A stretch of 24,661 nt of DNA from JBBDWZ01 sp050732575. GTDB taxonomy: Bacteria; Gemmatimonadota; Gemmatimonadetes; Longimicrobiales; RSA9. Each line of letters opens with the position of its first letter. Position 1 is the first letter of the stretch. The stretch covers positions 1 through 24,661 of the forward strand of contig JBOHRF010000052.1 of the NCBI GenBank assembly GCA_050732575.1, given 5' to 3'. Below the pieces are notes generated by a model, which worked only from the letters and a program-made list of their open reading frames with translations, was not told the DNA's origin and searched no databases. Shown here in pieces: positions 8,182 to 16,011 of this stretch. Position numbers and translations under genes: made by a program.

Positions 8182-10605
8182 TCAAATGCCCATTGCCTCC
8201 AGCGGTTGCAGCCGACTCGCCCGCAGTGCCGGCAGCAGGCTGGCAGCAAAGGCAACGATGATCATGAAAGCGGCCGTGCTGACCAGGGTGGGCACATGCA
8301 CGGCGAGCACGCCGTAAAGCAGCGCGCTGAACAGCCGCGCGGAGGCGATGGCTCCGATCACGCCCAGCCCAACGCCCACTGCGGCCAGGAGCAGCGCCTC
8401 GCGCAACACGAGCGCCAGCGCATCGCGCGGGCGCGCGCCCACCGCGATGCGTACGCCGATCTCGCGTGTGCGCTGCGTGACCGAGTAGCTGATCACGCCG
8501 TAGATACCCACTGCGGCAAGGGCGAGAGCGAGCGCGGAGAACACGAGCAGCACGAATGCCGAGAAACGCGGCTGGGCTACGGAATCGCTCAGGACCTGCC
8601 ACATGGGTTTGACATCGAACGTGGCTACGGCGGGATCCACCTCGCGCACGATGCGTTGTGCCGCCAAAGCGAGTGCGGCAGCATCGGCGTGGCCACGCAG
8701 TACCAGTGAAAGCGAACGGTAGGAAGCGGCCTGTGCATGCGGCTGATAGACGATGGGGCGCGGCTCATCCGTGATCTTCTCGAGCCGCACATCGCCCACC
8801 ACACCGATGATCGTGGTTGGCTGTCCCTGGAATTGAATCTGCTGGCCGACCGCGCTGGTGTTGCCGAACACGCCGCGCGCCAGCGCCTGATTCACAATGA
8901 CGACTGGTGCACCACCAGTGGCATCGCGCTCGTCGAAGTTGCGGCCGTTCACCAACGGAATGCTCATGCCGGCAAAATAGCCGGGCGTAACCGCTGTAAA
9001 ATGGGTGCGCGCGTTATCGGCTTCTTGATCGGTCACAAAGCCAGGCGCCGTGATGCGTGTGCCCTGGAAGTCGGCGGCCAGCGGAATGTCACGCGTGAAG
9101 CCGACCGCCTCTACACCGGGTGTGGCGCGCAGGCGCGTCTCCAGCTCGCGGAACAATCCTGCCGTGCGGTGAGGCTCCGGGTACAGCGTGGCCGGCGCCA
9201 GTACGCGCATGGTGACCACGTTCTGCGTAATGATCCCCGTGTCTACCGATCGCATGGTTACGAAACTGCGGAACAACAACCCGGCCGCCACCAGCAGAAC
9301 GAGCGACAGCGCGATCTGCGCCACGGTCAACGTGCTGCGCAGCCGCGTGTGTCGGCGATCGAAGCCGGCGCGCGCGCCCTGCTGCATGAGCCGGCCGATA
9401 TCGGTCGAGAAGGCACGTAGTGCGGGCGCCAGTCCAAACAGCAGCCCGGTCAGTGTTGCCAGGCCCATCGTATAGAGCACCACGCGTGCGTCGATCCACG
9501 AGCCATCGACAGGCGGCAGCTCGGGCGGAGCAAAACGCGCCAGCAGGCGGATCGCACCCCAGGCGAGCAATAGACCTGCAAGGCCACCAAAAACGGCCAG
9601 GAGTTGGCTCTCGATGATGGTTTGGCGAATCAGGCGAACGCGCGCCGCGCCCAGCGCGGCACGGATGGCGTACTCGCGCTGACGCGCTGCCGAGCGAGTC
9701 AACATCAGGTTGGCCACGTTGACGCAGGCAATCAGCAGGACCAGGCCCACGGCGCCGAGTAGCACCCACAGCGCAGAACGCACATTGCCCACCAGTACCC
9801 GCTCGAACGGGACGAGCCGCACCGTCCATGCGCGATTCGTTTCCGGATAGAGCCGTCCCATTACGCTGGCCAGCGTGCGCATCTCGGTCTCTGCTGATGC
9901 CAGCGTAGCGGACGGTGCCAGTCGGCCGATCACGGTCATGAAATGCGCGCCCCGATTGCCACCGGCGAAATCCGTGCGGAACGGCACCCAGATGTCTGTG
10001 CGGCGCGGGACCGTGTGTCCTTCCAGATCGATGGCAGGCGGAAAAACAAAGCTGGGCGGCAGCACACCCACTATCGTGAAACGGCCGTTGTTGAGTGCGA
10101 GTGTTTGCCCGAGCACGCCCGGGCTGTTGGCAAAGCGGCTGCGCCACAATGCATCGCTGATCAGGACCACGCGCTCGCCTGAAGCGCGCTCTTCTGCGGG
10201 TGTGAAGCCGCGTCCCAATGCGGGTTGCACACCCAACGTGGGCAGCAGATCGTGTGAGACCAGCGCGCCCATCACGCGCTGTGACTCGCTGCCCATGATG
10301 ACGAACTCTTGTGGGGAAAATGCGCCCATGTTGCTGAAGCTGCGGCTCTGCGTGCGCCAGTCATGGAACGTGGGCGGTGCCGCAAACATGAAGTTGCCCT
10401 GGGCAATGCGGCTCTCCCAGATCACGGCCAGCCGCTCGGGCTGTGCAAAAGGGAGTGGCCGCAGCAGGACTGCGTTCACCACGCTGAAGATCGCACTGTT
10501 GACGCCCATGCCGAGTGCCAGCGTGAGAATCACCACGATCGCAAAACCGGGAGAACGGGCGAGCAAGCGGAGGGCAAAGCGAATCTCCTGCACGAGCGTC
10601 AGCAT
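8182..10605 (-). CDS. ADOP-type ABC transporter permease (FtsX/MacB-like, duplicated orphan permease)
   Basis: The product has 807 residues, starting at the ATG at 10605 with GGAG eight bases upstream. The layout is that of acidobacterial duplicated orphan permeases: an N-terminal EIRFALRLLARSPGF segment, then TM1 (about 20-42), a periplasmic MacB-like core domain and an FtsX block with REYAIRAALGA. A second TM plus periplasmic core and a final FtsX block with REIGVRIAVGA follow, giving about eight membrane helices. MacB-type transporters use mechanical motion of the periplasmic part rather than a membrane channel, exporting peptides, toxins or lipids. Neither a partner ATPase nor an adaptor protein is encoded next to it here, which is usual for this family. 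The C-terminus (ALRASRLQPLEAMG) matches the family end, so the gene is complete. Substrate unknown. Confidence 0.93.
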   Translation of the reverse strand: MLTLVQEIRFALRLLARSPGFAIVVILTLALGMGVNSAIFSVVNAVLLRPLPFAQPERLAVIWESRIAQGNFMFAAPPTFHDWRTQSRSFSNMGAFSPQEFVIMGSESQRVMGALVSHDLLPTLGVQPALGRGFTPAEERASGERVVLISDALWRSRFANSPGVLGQTLALNNGRFTIVGVLPPSFVFPPAIDLEGHTVPRRTDIWVPFRTDFAGGNRGAHFMTVIGRLAPSATLASAETEMRTLASVMGRLYPETNRAWTVRLVPFERVLVGNVRSALWVLLGAVGLVLLIACVNVANLMLTRSAARQREYAIRAALGAARVRLIRQTIIESQLLAVFGGLAGLLLAWGAIRLLARFAPPELPPVDGSWIDARVVLYTMGLATLTGLLFGLAPALRAFSTDIGRLMQQGARAGFDRRHTRLRSTLTVAQIALSLVLLVAAGLLFRSFVTMRSVDTGIITQNVVTMRVLAPATLYPEPHRTAGLFRELETRLRATPGVEAVGFTRDIPLAADFQGTRITAPGFVTDQEADNARTHFTAVTPGYFAGMSIPLVNGRNFDERDATGGAPVVIVNQALARGVFGNTSAVGQQIQFQGQPTTIIGVVGDVRLEKITDEPRPIVYQPHAQAASYRSLSLVLRGHADAAALALAAQRIVREVDPAVATFDVKPMWQVLSDSVAQPRFSAFVLLVFSALALALAAVGIYGVISYSVTQRTREIGVRIAVGARPRDALALVLREALLLAAVGVGLGVIGAIASARLFSALLYGVLAVHVPTLVSTAAFMIIVAFAASLLPALRASRLQPLEAMGI

Positions 10606-10782
10606 GAGCGTGACTCCGTAGAGGTGAACGAATGACGTAGGGCCCCGGCGCGCGTGGCCCTTCACCATGGACAGTCCGCACAAGCCCGGGGTTGGAGCGC
10701 CATTCGCACGGGGCCAGCCCGGGCGACCTGCGACTCTACGTGGGACCCGCCGAAGTTGATTCGGGCGGGAAGCGGGAACGGA

Positions 10783-10814
10783 CGAAAGCGAAAGCGAAAG
10801 CGAAAACGAAAGCG
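10783..10814 (+). repeat. CGAAAG hexamer tandem array (about five units)
   Basis: The units run CGAAAG, CGAAAG, CGAAAG, CGAAAA, CGAAAG and then CG, so only one base departs from perfect repetition. All G/A-rich bases are on the plus strand. The array lies upstream of both divergent genes and could vary in length by slippage. Confidence 0.8.
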
Positions 10815-10969
10815 TAACGAATTAGAATCGTCCTCTGTCCCAGGGGGCGTAGGTTCGCCCATCCATCAACGTGCCGAGCATCGGGTTGGCCTCTGCGCCG
10901 ACCGGGCTGCACGCGCCGCGCTGAGAATTTCCTGTCCATTCTCCGGTAGAGATCGCGGTTCCAACCGGC

Positions 10970-10975
10970 TAAATT
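10970..10975 (+). promoter_or_regulatory. Possible -10 element for a leaderless DUF1203 mRNA
   Basis: TAAATT ends seven bases before the ATG at 10983, and there is no Shine-Dalgarno match in front of that ATG. This spacing is what is seen when transcription begins at the start codon. No good -35 is visible, so this is tentative. Confidence 0.3.
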
Positions 10976-10982
10976 TGCCGCC

Positions 10983-11468
10983 ATGTCAAAACTCGAAAAC
11001 ATCCCGTTCCAGGTCGTTGCACTTCCGGTCGACCAATTCTCCCACCTGTTTTCGCTCTCCGACACAGAGCTGCTCGAGCTGGGCGCGCGCCGTTGCATCG
11101 TTGACACGAGACCCGGCTACCCGTGCCGTGTCAGCCTGACCGACGCGCAGCTGGGCGAGCGCGTGATCCTGGTGCCGTTCACCCATCATGAGACTGCGTC
11201 ACCCTACCAGGCGTCCGGGCCAATCTTCGTGCGGGAACAGGCGGAACAGGCGCTTCCCGAAGTGAACGAAGTGCCCGAGATGATTCGGCGGCGGCTGTTG
11301 TCCATCCGTGCCTATGACAGTGCCGGAATGATGGTGGGATCGGAGGTCATCGACGGAAGTGCGTTGGAAACCCAGATCCAGCAGTTCTTTGCCAGTGCGG
11401 CAGTCGAGTACCTGCACGTGCACAACGCCCGGCCGGGCTGCTTCAACTGTCGTGTGGACCGGGCCTGA
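10983..11468 (+). CDS. DUF1203 family protein
   Basis: The product has 161 residues, has no signal peptide and is probably cytoplasmic. It matches the DUF1203 pattern along its whole length: an N-terminal FQVVALP strand, RPGYPCRVSL (44-53) and LVPFTHHETASPYQASGPIFVRE in the middle. The closing cysteine and histidine motif is HNARPGCFNCRVDR at the C-terminus. The conserved Cys and His residues could bind metal, but the family has no assigned activity. The length is normal for the family. It stands alone on the plus strand between minus-strand genes, with its own promoter expected just upstream. The ATG has no ribosome site, so the mRNA may be leaderless. Confidence 0.88.
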   Translation: MSKLENIPFQVVALPVDQFSHLFSLSDTELLELGARRCIVDTRPGYPCRVSLTDAQLGERVILVPFTHHETASPYQASGPIFVREQAEQALPEVNEVPEMIRRRLLSIRAYDSAGMMVGSEVIDGSALETQIQQFFASAAVEYLHVHNARPGCFNCRVDRA

Positions 11469-11788
11469 ACCTTGGGCAAGTAACAAAACGCGCTCGCTAC
11501 CGTGCCCCAACAAGCGTCGTGAAGTAACTACGTCTCTCCTGGCCGTGCTTTTCGGCCGTTTGCAAAACATCGCAATGCGACACTCCGGCGGAGAGTGCGT
11601 TCATGACCCACGACGTCAAGACGCGGGATGTTTGGTGGTTCGATCTCGTCAACCAACGGGTCGTAGGCCGTCACGTTGTGACGCAGCTCCCAGAGCCGAG
11701 GCAGGAACAGATCGATTCCGATCTTGCGTCGCGCTGGAGAAGCAGATCGACGGCTACCGATGCATCCAGTCCGATCAACGGCGCTCGT
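11469..11788. other. 320-bp region between DUF1203 and alkA-like genes
   Basis: The left half (11469-11600) has no recognisable gene; it is the only stretch here with a run of moderate AT content (AAGTAACAAAACGC). The right half holds the PIN-domain relic described separately. No clear terminator hairpin follows the DUF1203 stop. Confidence 0.5.
11600..11778 (-). pseudogene. Relic of a VapC-like PIN-domain toxin
   Basis: Reading the minus strand from a TTG at 11778 gives IGLDASVAVDLLLQRDA, which looks like the N-terminal strand and first catalytic Asp of a VapC PIN domain. About 35 bases on, a neighbouring frame gives RLWELRHNVTAYDPLVDE, which resembles the RxWELRxNxTAYD motif near the third acidic residue of the same family. 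The 50 or so residues normally between them are missing, and the normal continuation after TAYD (YVALAE) is also lost. I read this as a degraded copy with an internal deletion and a frameshift. It begins ten bases after the alkA-like stop. No antitoxin gene is visible next to it. Confidence 0.5.
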
Positions 11789-12715
11789 TCAGCGCGCACC
11801 GCTCGGGCCGAGCTTTCGCGCGTCCGGCACGTTGCGCAACGCGGAGAGACTCTCCCACAAGTGAATCGCCGCCAGAGCGCGCCAGGGCCTCCACGGTTCG
11901 GCGATCGACTCCGCGTCACGCGCACTGAGACGGTCGCGGCCGACGATTCGGCGCAATGCCTTCAGCACACCGAGATCGGAAGCGGGGAATGCATCGGCAT
12001 CGCCCAGGACGCGCATGCGGATGTAGGCAGCCGTCCAGGGGCCGATGCCGGGCCGCTCGCACAATGCCGTCTGCGCGTCTGCGCCGGGCAGGCGCGCCAG
12101 TCGCGCCAGGTCCAGTGTGCCGTCCACAATAGCCCGAGCGCATTCGCGCAGTGCGGCCGTTTTCGCGCGCGTGAGGCCGACCGAGCGGATCAGCTGCCCA
12201 TCTGCTTTTGCGACGGCGAGCGCCGAGGGAAAGGCACGCAGGGCGGGACCGTTCCACGACGGCCCAGGCTCGCCCAGTAGCAAGACCAGACGCGCGGCCG
12301 TGGTAGCCGCTGCGGCTAGCGACACTTGCTGTCCGAGGACCGCTCGCACAATACCCTCGAATGGATCCGCGAAACGAACCAGACGCACGCCCGGGTGCGC
12401 CGCTGCCAGCGGGCCGAGAATCGAATCGTCCACCACGTGCGCGCGGAACGCGGCCAGATCAGTGTCAGCGCCGGTCACAGTGCGCGCGATGCGCTGCAGC
12501 GTTGTGCGTGATGTGGAGGGTGTGATACGGGCGCGGAACCCAGCGTCTGCACGCTCGAGCGTCAGGACGTGCAGGCCACGGTCAATGCGGACAGCACGTG
12601 TGTATGTGTCACCATCAAACGTCTCGACACCCGTTACTGCGCGCGGTCGCAGAAACCTGAGCAGCCAGCCGTGATCGTAACCAGAGAGAACGCGCTCTTG
12701 AAGGTAGGCGGTCAC
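11789..12715 (-). CDS. alkA: DNA-3-methyladenine glycosylase II (AlkA-type HhH-GPD base excision enzyme)
   Basis: The product has 308 residues from a GTG at 12715 preceded by AAGAGAG. An ATG-type upstream extension overlaps the preceding gene and lacks a site. Residues 1-100 fit the AlkA N-terminal domain (LRFLRPRAVTGVE at 19-31). The HhH-GPD fold follows, with FEGIVRAVLGQQVS (119-132), the helix-hairpin-helix LCERPGIGPWTAAYIRM (218-234) and catalytic Asp247 in FPASDLGV. No iron-sulfur cysteines are present and no Ada domain is fused. The enzyme removes alkylated purines such as 3-methyladenine from DNA in the cytoplasm. Its start lies 13 bases after the stop of the amidohydrolase-PQQ gene, so the two share a transcript although no functional link is evident. 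Length is close to E. coli AlkA (282). Confidence 0.92.
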   Translation of the reverse strand: MTAYLQERVLSGYDHGWLLRFLRPRAVTGVETFDGDTYTRAVRIDRGLHVLTLERADAGFRARITPSTSRTTLQRIARTVTGADTDLAAFRAHVVDDSILGPLAAAHPGVRLVRFADPFEGIVRAVLGQQVSLAAAATTAARLVLLLGEPGPSWNGPALRAFPSALAVAKADGQLIRSVGLTRAKTAALRECARAIVDGTLDLARLARLPGADAQTALCERPGIGPWTAAYIRMRVLGDADAFPASDLGVLKALRRIVGRDRLSARDAESIAEPWRPWRALAAIHLWESLSALRNVPDARKLGPSGAR

Positions 12716-12728
12716 TGCTCTCTTGCCG

Positions 12729-15700
12729 TTACTCGACACCAGCCAACGCGAACGCCTTGAGCACCGCATTCTCTCCAGCTCCCACCGCGATGACCACGAA
12801 TTGTCGGCCCGCACGATTGCGGAACGTCATGGGCACGGAGTATCCGCGGCCACCCAGATCCGCTTGCCATAACACACGTCCTTCGTTGGTATCGATCGCG
12901 TACAACACGGCGCCGCCACCGGTCACGAAGAGGAGACCGCCCGCCGTAACTATGGGACCGGGCGCTCCGGCCACACCGAGCGGCGGCAGATTCAGATCGC
13001 GCAGCAGCGGATGGCTCCGCAGTGAAGGATTGTCGCCCAGTGTGACCTGCCAGCGGTGCTCGCCCGTGCGCATGTCGATGGCCGTGAGGTTGCCATAGGG
13101 CGGCTTGTTGATGGGCAGCGCATCGAGCGGATCGCCGCCGGCCGCTGGTTGCGGAATCTGCACGCGCAGTGATGCTCCTCGGTCGAAGGAGAATTGCGCC
13201 TGGATAGTGTCGGACTCGGGCAGACTGATGAGGCGCATGAGTGCGGGCTGATTGGTGCCCTTGATGTACAACGTCTGCGACTCTGGATCGTACGCGCCAC
13301 CGCCCCAACCGGCGCCGCCGATCACGCCTGGCTGAACCACGGTCCCCTGCAGCGACGGCGGTGTGAACAGCGGACCCGTGCGCCATTTCGCCAGCTCGGC
13401 CAGCGCCAGCTGCTTGATCTCCGGAGTCAGATCGATGACGTCGTCTTCCGTGAAGCCCTGCCTGGTGAATGGCCTGGGTTTAGTGGGATATGGCTGCGTG
13501 CGCGCGGCGCGCTCGCCCGGCACATCGCTCGGCGCAACGGCTCGCTCTTCGATGGGCCAGATGGGCGCGCCACTCACGCGCTCGAACGCGTACACGAAGC
13601 CGGTCTTTCCGAGTACTGCTACGGCATCGACACCGCGGCCATTCACGGTCGCCGTGTACAACACGGGCGGTGCGGGGATGTCGTAATCCCAGAGTCCGTG
13701 ATGCACGGTCTGGAAATGCCAGATGCGTTTGCCGGTCCGGGCATCCAGTGCCACCAGCGATTCGGCGAACAGGTTGTCGCCCTTGCGCGCGCCGCCGTAG
13801 TAGTCGTTGCTGGGAGTGCTGACCGGCAGATACACGATGCCGCGCTCGGCATCGACACTGAACGGCGCCCAGACATTGGTATGACCGATAGTCTTCCACG
13901 ATTCCTCTTCCCACGTGTTCACGCCAAACTCACCCGCGTCGGGAATCGTGTTGAAGCGCCACACCAATTTGCCGGTCATGACATCGAAGGCCTGCACATC
14001 ACCGGGCGGATCACTCTTGTAGACCAGGCGATCACCCACTCCATTGCCCACAATTACCAGGTTGCGCCACACAACCGGGGGCGAGGTGTTGGTGTAGTGG
14101 ATGAGTTTGACGGGCCGGCGCAAGTTCTTCGTGAGATCCACCTCGCCGTTGGTGCCGAATGATGCGATGGGTCGGCCCGTCTTGCCGTTCAGTGCGATGA
14201 GCCGCCAACGACTGTTCATGAAGACGCGCCGCTCGTTGCCGCTCCACACGGCCACACCACGATGCACGAAGCCGGTGCCGTTCGAGGGCTGGCCGGGTTT
14301 GTACGCACCCGGATCGTAGCTCCACAACTCGCGACCCGTGCCGGCCTCCAGTGCGATCACGCGATTGAATGGCGTACTCAGGTACATTGTGTCATTGATC
14401 ACGATAGGCGTGACCTGGAAATCACCGGGGCGAGCAGCCCTGGTGGTGTCAGTATCGCGAATGTTTTTTTCGCCGGGGCGCCATTCCCAGGCGAGTTTTA
14501 GCTGGGTCACGTTGCTGCGGTTGATGTTGGTCAGGGCGGAGTATTTCATCGCGCCCGGATCGCCCGCGTAGGACGGCCAATCAACGGAAGGGGGAAGTGA
14601 CGAGGAAATAGGATTAGGGGGAGGAGTAGGGTGGTAGGGACCAACCTGGGCAACAACCTGGCGCGCGCTAGTTGCTTGGAATTGCGGAGTTACAGTCCCT
14701 CCCCCTAATCCTCCCCCTAATCCTAATCCTGTCCCTATCCCTTCCGTTGTTTTCCCGTCTTTCATGACAAACGTGACGCGTCGCAAAGCGGTGATGTCCG
14801 ACGCAGGATTGCCCCGTGTGGCAATGAGATCGGCGATCATGCCAGGCGCAATCGCACCAATGGAATCCTGCAGGCCAAGCGACTCGGCGGCGCGCGACGT
14901 GGCGGATACCACTGCATCCATGGCGGGCTGTCCGCCCTTCTGCACGCGGTAGATGATCTCCTCGAAGTTTCTGCCATGTGCACCGGCTACGGCATCGGTG
15001 CCAAACACGATGCGCAGATTTCTGCGCTTCAGCGCGCGCTGGAACGTGTCGAGCGCGCGCGGCACGGCGCGCTCCATGTGAGCAAAGCCTTCCTCCGTGT
15101 AATTGCCAATGCCCAGGAATTTGGGCTTGTTGTCCAGATAGTTCTGCAGCACGAGGCCGATGTTGGGATCGTAGAACATGCGGCGCGCGGCCAGGGTGTC
15201 GAGTGCGGCATCATCGAGCAGTGCGCCGTGCTCGATGGTGGTGCAGCCGGCCTGGGCTGCGCGCATAGCCGACTCGGGCCCGTGCGCGTGCACGACCGAA
15301 CGGCGGTTGTGTTTTTGTGCTTCATCACAAGCGGCTACCAGTTGTTCGAGCGTCATGGTCGCGGCGCCGCCATCACGAATGCTGGCGGATGCAAAGATCT
15401 TGATCACATCGGCGCCTTCGGCCACGAAGCGCCGCACTCTTGCCCGTATCGAATCCGGTGATCCCGTTCTTTCGGACAACGAGCCGAGGGACGTGATCAC
15501 ACGCGGTCCGGGTGTTTTGCCGGATGCTATCGCAGCGCGGACTTCGCTATCAATAGCGGCGCCCAGGCTCTGCACGGTGGTGATGCCCGAGCGCAGCGTG
15601 ACCTCCGCGTTTTCGACCGTGTACTGCAGCGCCTGCTCGCGCGTCTCCTGCGCGGGTGGCAAATGGTGGGTTTTGCCATCCGGATCGAAGTGCCAGTTGA

Positions 15701-15968
15701 TGTGCACGTGCGTGTCGATGCCGCCCGGCAGCACGGTGAAGGCCGAGAGGTCGTGTGTGGGGCGCGCGCTGCCCGCCGCCCGGATGGCTTCGATGCGTCG
15801 GCCATTGATGACGATGTCGACGTTGTTGCGCTGAGCGCCGCGGCCGTCCAGCAGCGTGCCAGCCCGGATCACGATGCGCTCCTGTGCCGGCCGATCATGG
15901 CTGCGCATTGCGGCTGCGCCAACCAGCACTAGCGCAATGGCGGGTGAAAACGCGAGCATTCGAGGCAA
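12729..15968 (-). CDS. Fusion of amidohydrolase and PQQ-dependent dehydrogenase joined by a repeat-encoded linker
   Basis: One frame of 1079 residues runs from a TTG at 15968 (GGAGG seven bases upstream) through two complete enzymes. An ATG three codons in is an alternative start. Residues 1-20 are a signal peptide. Residues 27-406 are an amidohydrolase with HVH (87, 89), Lys190 in VIKIFAS, His227/229 in VVHAHG, His247 and Asp325 in FGTDAVAG, ending normally at VTFVMKDGK. Residues 407-462 are a Gly- then Pro-rich linker. Residues 463-1079 are a membrane-GDH-like PQQ propeller (DWPSYAGD, WHFQTVHHGLWDYD, GGAGWGGGAYDP) without a cytochrome c domain. The PQQ half has no start codon or signal peptide of its own and depends on the fused one for export. 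I know these as separate secreted proteins. The fused protein would hydrolyse one substrate and oxidise another (sugar or alcohol) in the periplasm. Confidence 0.85.
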   Translation of the reverse strand: MPRMLAFSPAIALVLVGAAAMRSHDRPAQERIVIRAGTLLDGRGAQRNNVDIVINGRRIEAIRAAGSARPTHDLSAFTVLPGGIDTHVHINWHFDPDGKTHHLPPAQETREQALQYTVENAEVTLRSGITTVQSLGAAIDSEVRAAIASGKTPGPRVITSLGSLSERTGSPDSIRARVRRFVAEGADVIKIFASASIRDGGAATMTLEQLVAACDEAQKHNRRSVVHAHGPESAMRAAQAGCTTIEHGALLDDAALDTLAARRMFYDPNIGLVLQNYLDNKPKFLGIGNYTEEGFAHMERAVPRALDTFQRALKRRNLRIVFGTDAVAGAHGRNFEEIIYRVQKGGQPAMDAVVSATSRAAESLGLQDSIGAIAPGMIADLIATRGNPASDITALRRVTFVMKDGKTTEGIGTGLGLGGGLGGGTVTPQFQATSARQVVAQVGPYHPTPPPNPISSSLPPSVDWPSYAGDPGAMKYSALTNINRSNVTQLKLAWEWRPGEKNIRDTDTTRAARPGDFQVTPIVINDTMYLSTPFNRVIALEAGTGRELWSYDPGAYKPGQPSNGTGFVHRGVAVWSGNERRVFMNSRWRLIALNGKTGRPIASFGTNGEVDLTKNLRRPVKLIHYTNTSPPVVWRNLVIVGNGVGDRLVYKSDPPGDVQAFDVMTGKLVWRFNTIPDAGEFGVNTWEEESWKTIGHTNVWAPFSVDAERGIVYLPVSTPSNDYYGGARKGDNLFAESLVALDARTGKRIWHFQTVHHGLWDYDIPAPPVLYTATVNGRGVDAVAVLGKTGFVYAFERVSGAPIWPIEERAVAPSDVPGERAARTQPYPTKPRPFTRQGFTEDDVIDLTPEIKQLALAELAKWRTGPLFTPPSLQGTVVQPGVIGGAGWGGGAYDPESQTLYIKGTNQPALMRLISLPESDTIQAQFSFDRGASLRVQIPQPAAGGDPLDALPINKPPYGNLTAIDMRTGEHRWQVTLGDNPSLRSHPLLRDLNLPPLGVAGAPGPIVTAGGLLFVTGGGAVLYAIDTNEGRVLWQADLGGRGYSVPMTFRNRAGRQFVVIAVGAGENAVLKAFALAGVE
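14582..14749. repeat. 168-bp inverted-repeat element inside the fusion gene (GGATTA family)
   Basis: The element ends in an exact 11-bp inverted repeat: CAACGGAAGGG at 14582-14592 and its complement at 14739-14749. An exact 17-bp inner pair (14609-14625 with 14709-14725) reads TAGGATTAGGGGGAGGA. A non-repeated centre of about 50 bp lies between the arms. It is built of the same GGATTA and GGGGGA modules as the hairpin at 8074-8166. Its length is 56 codons exactly and it is open in the frame of the gene, encoding residues 407-462. Confidence 0.75.
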
Positions 15969-16011
15969 GGTCGTGCCTCCGGGAATTGGAGAAACGGTTT
16001 GAAAGAGCAAG
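15969..16011. promoter_or_regulatory. Short divergent gap between the fusion gene and the propeller lipoprotein
   Basis: Only 43 bp separate the two start codons. Promoters for both genes must lie partly inside the opposite coding sequence, so their transcription is likely to interfere. No clear consensus element is visible. Confidence 0.4.
15976..15980 (-). promoter_or_regulatory. Ribosome binding site selecting the TTG start of the fusion gene
   Basis: GGAGG on the minus strand is seven bases before the TTG at 15968-15966. The next ATG, at 15959, would be 16 bases away, which is too far. Confidence 0.65.

Larger units (their letters stand above)
10606..10982. other. 377-bp intergenic region between divergent ADOP permease and DUF1203 genes
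   Basis: No convincing gene lies here: short frames on both strands are low-complexity or lack start sites. The region contains a CGAAAG hexamer array (10783-10814) and, at the right end, a TAAATT seven bases before the DUF1203 start codon. Promoters for both neighbours should lie here, but I cannot fix them from consensus alone. Confidence 0.6.

Noticed and set aside
9089..10147. A 352-codon frame on the minus strand inside the ADOP permease
   Set aside because: It is a shifted frame of the permease, with no membrane helices and no start site. The true frame has both FtsX blocks.
12729..14581. A cytochrome c domain on the PQQ dehydrogenase
   Set aside because: No CxxCH motif is found in this half, so electrons must leave through another carrier.
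14582..14749. A transposon or insertion sequence at the fusion point
   Set aside because: There is no transposase frame and no visible target duplication. The inverted ends are made of simple hexamer modules, so I call it a repeat element only.
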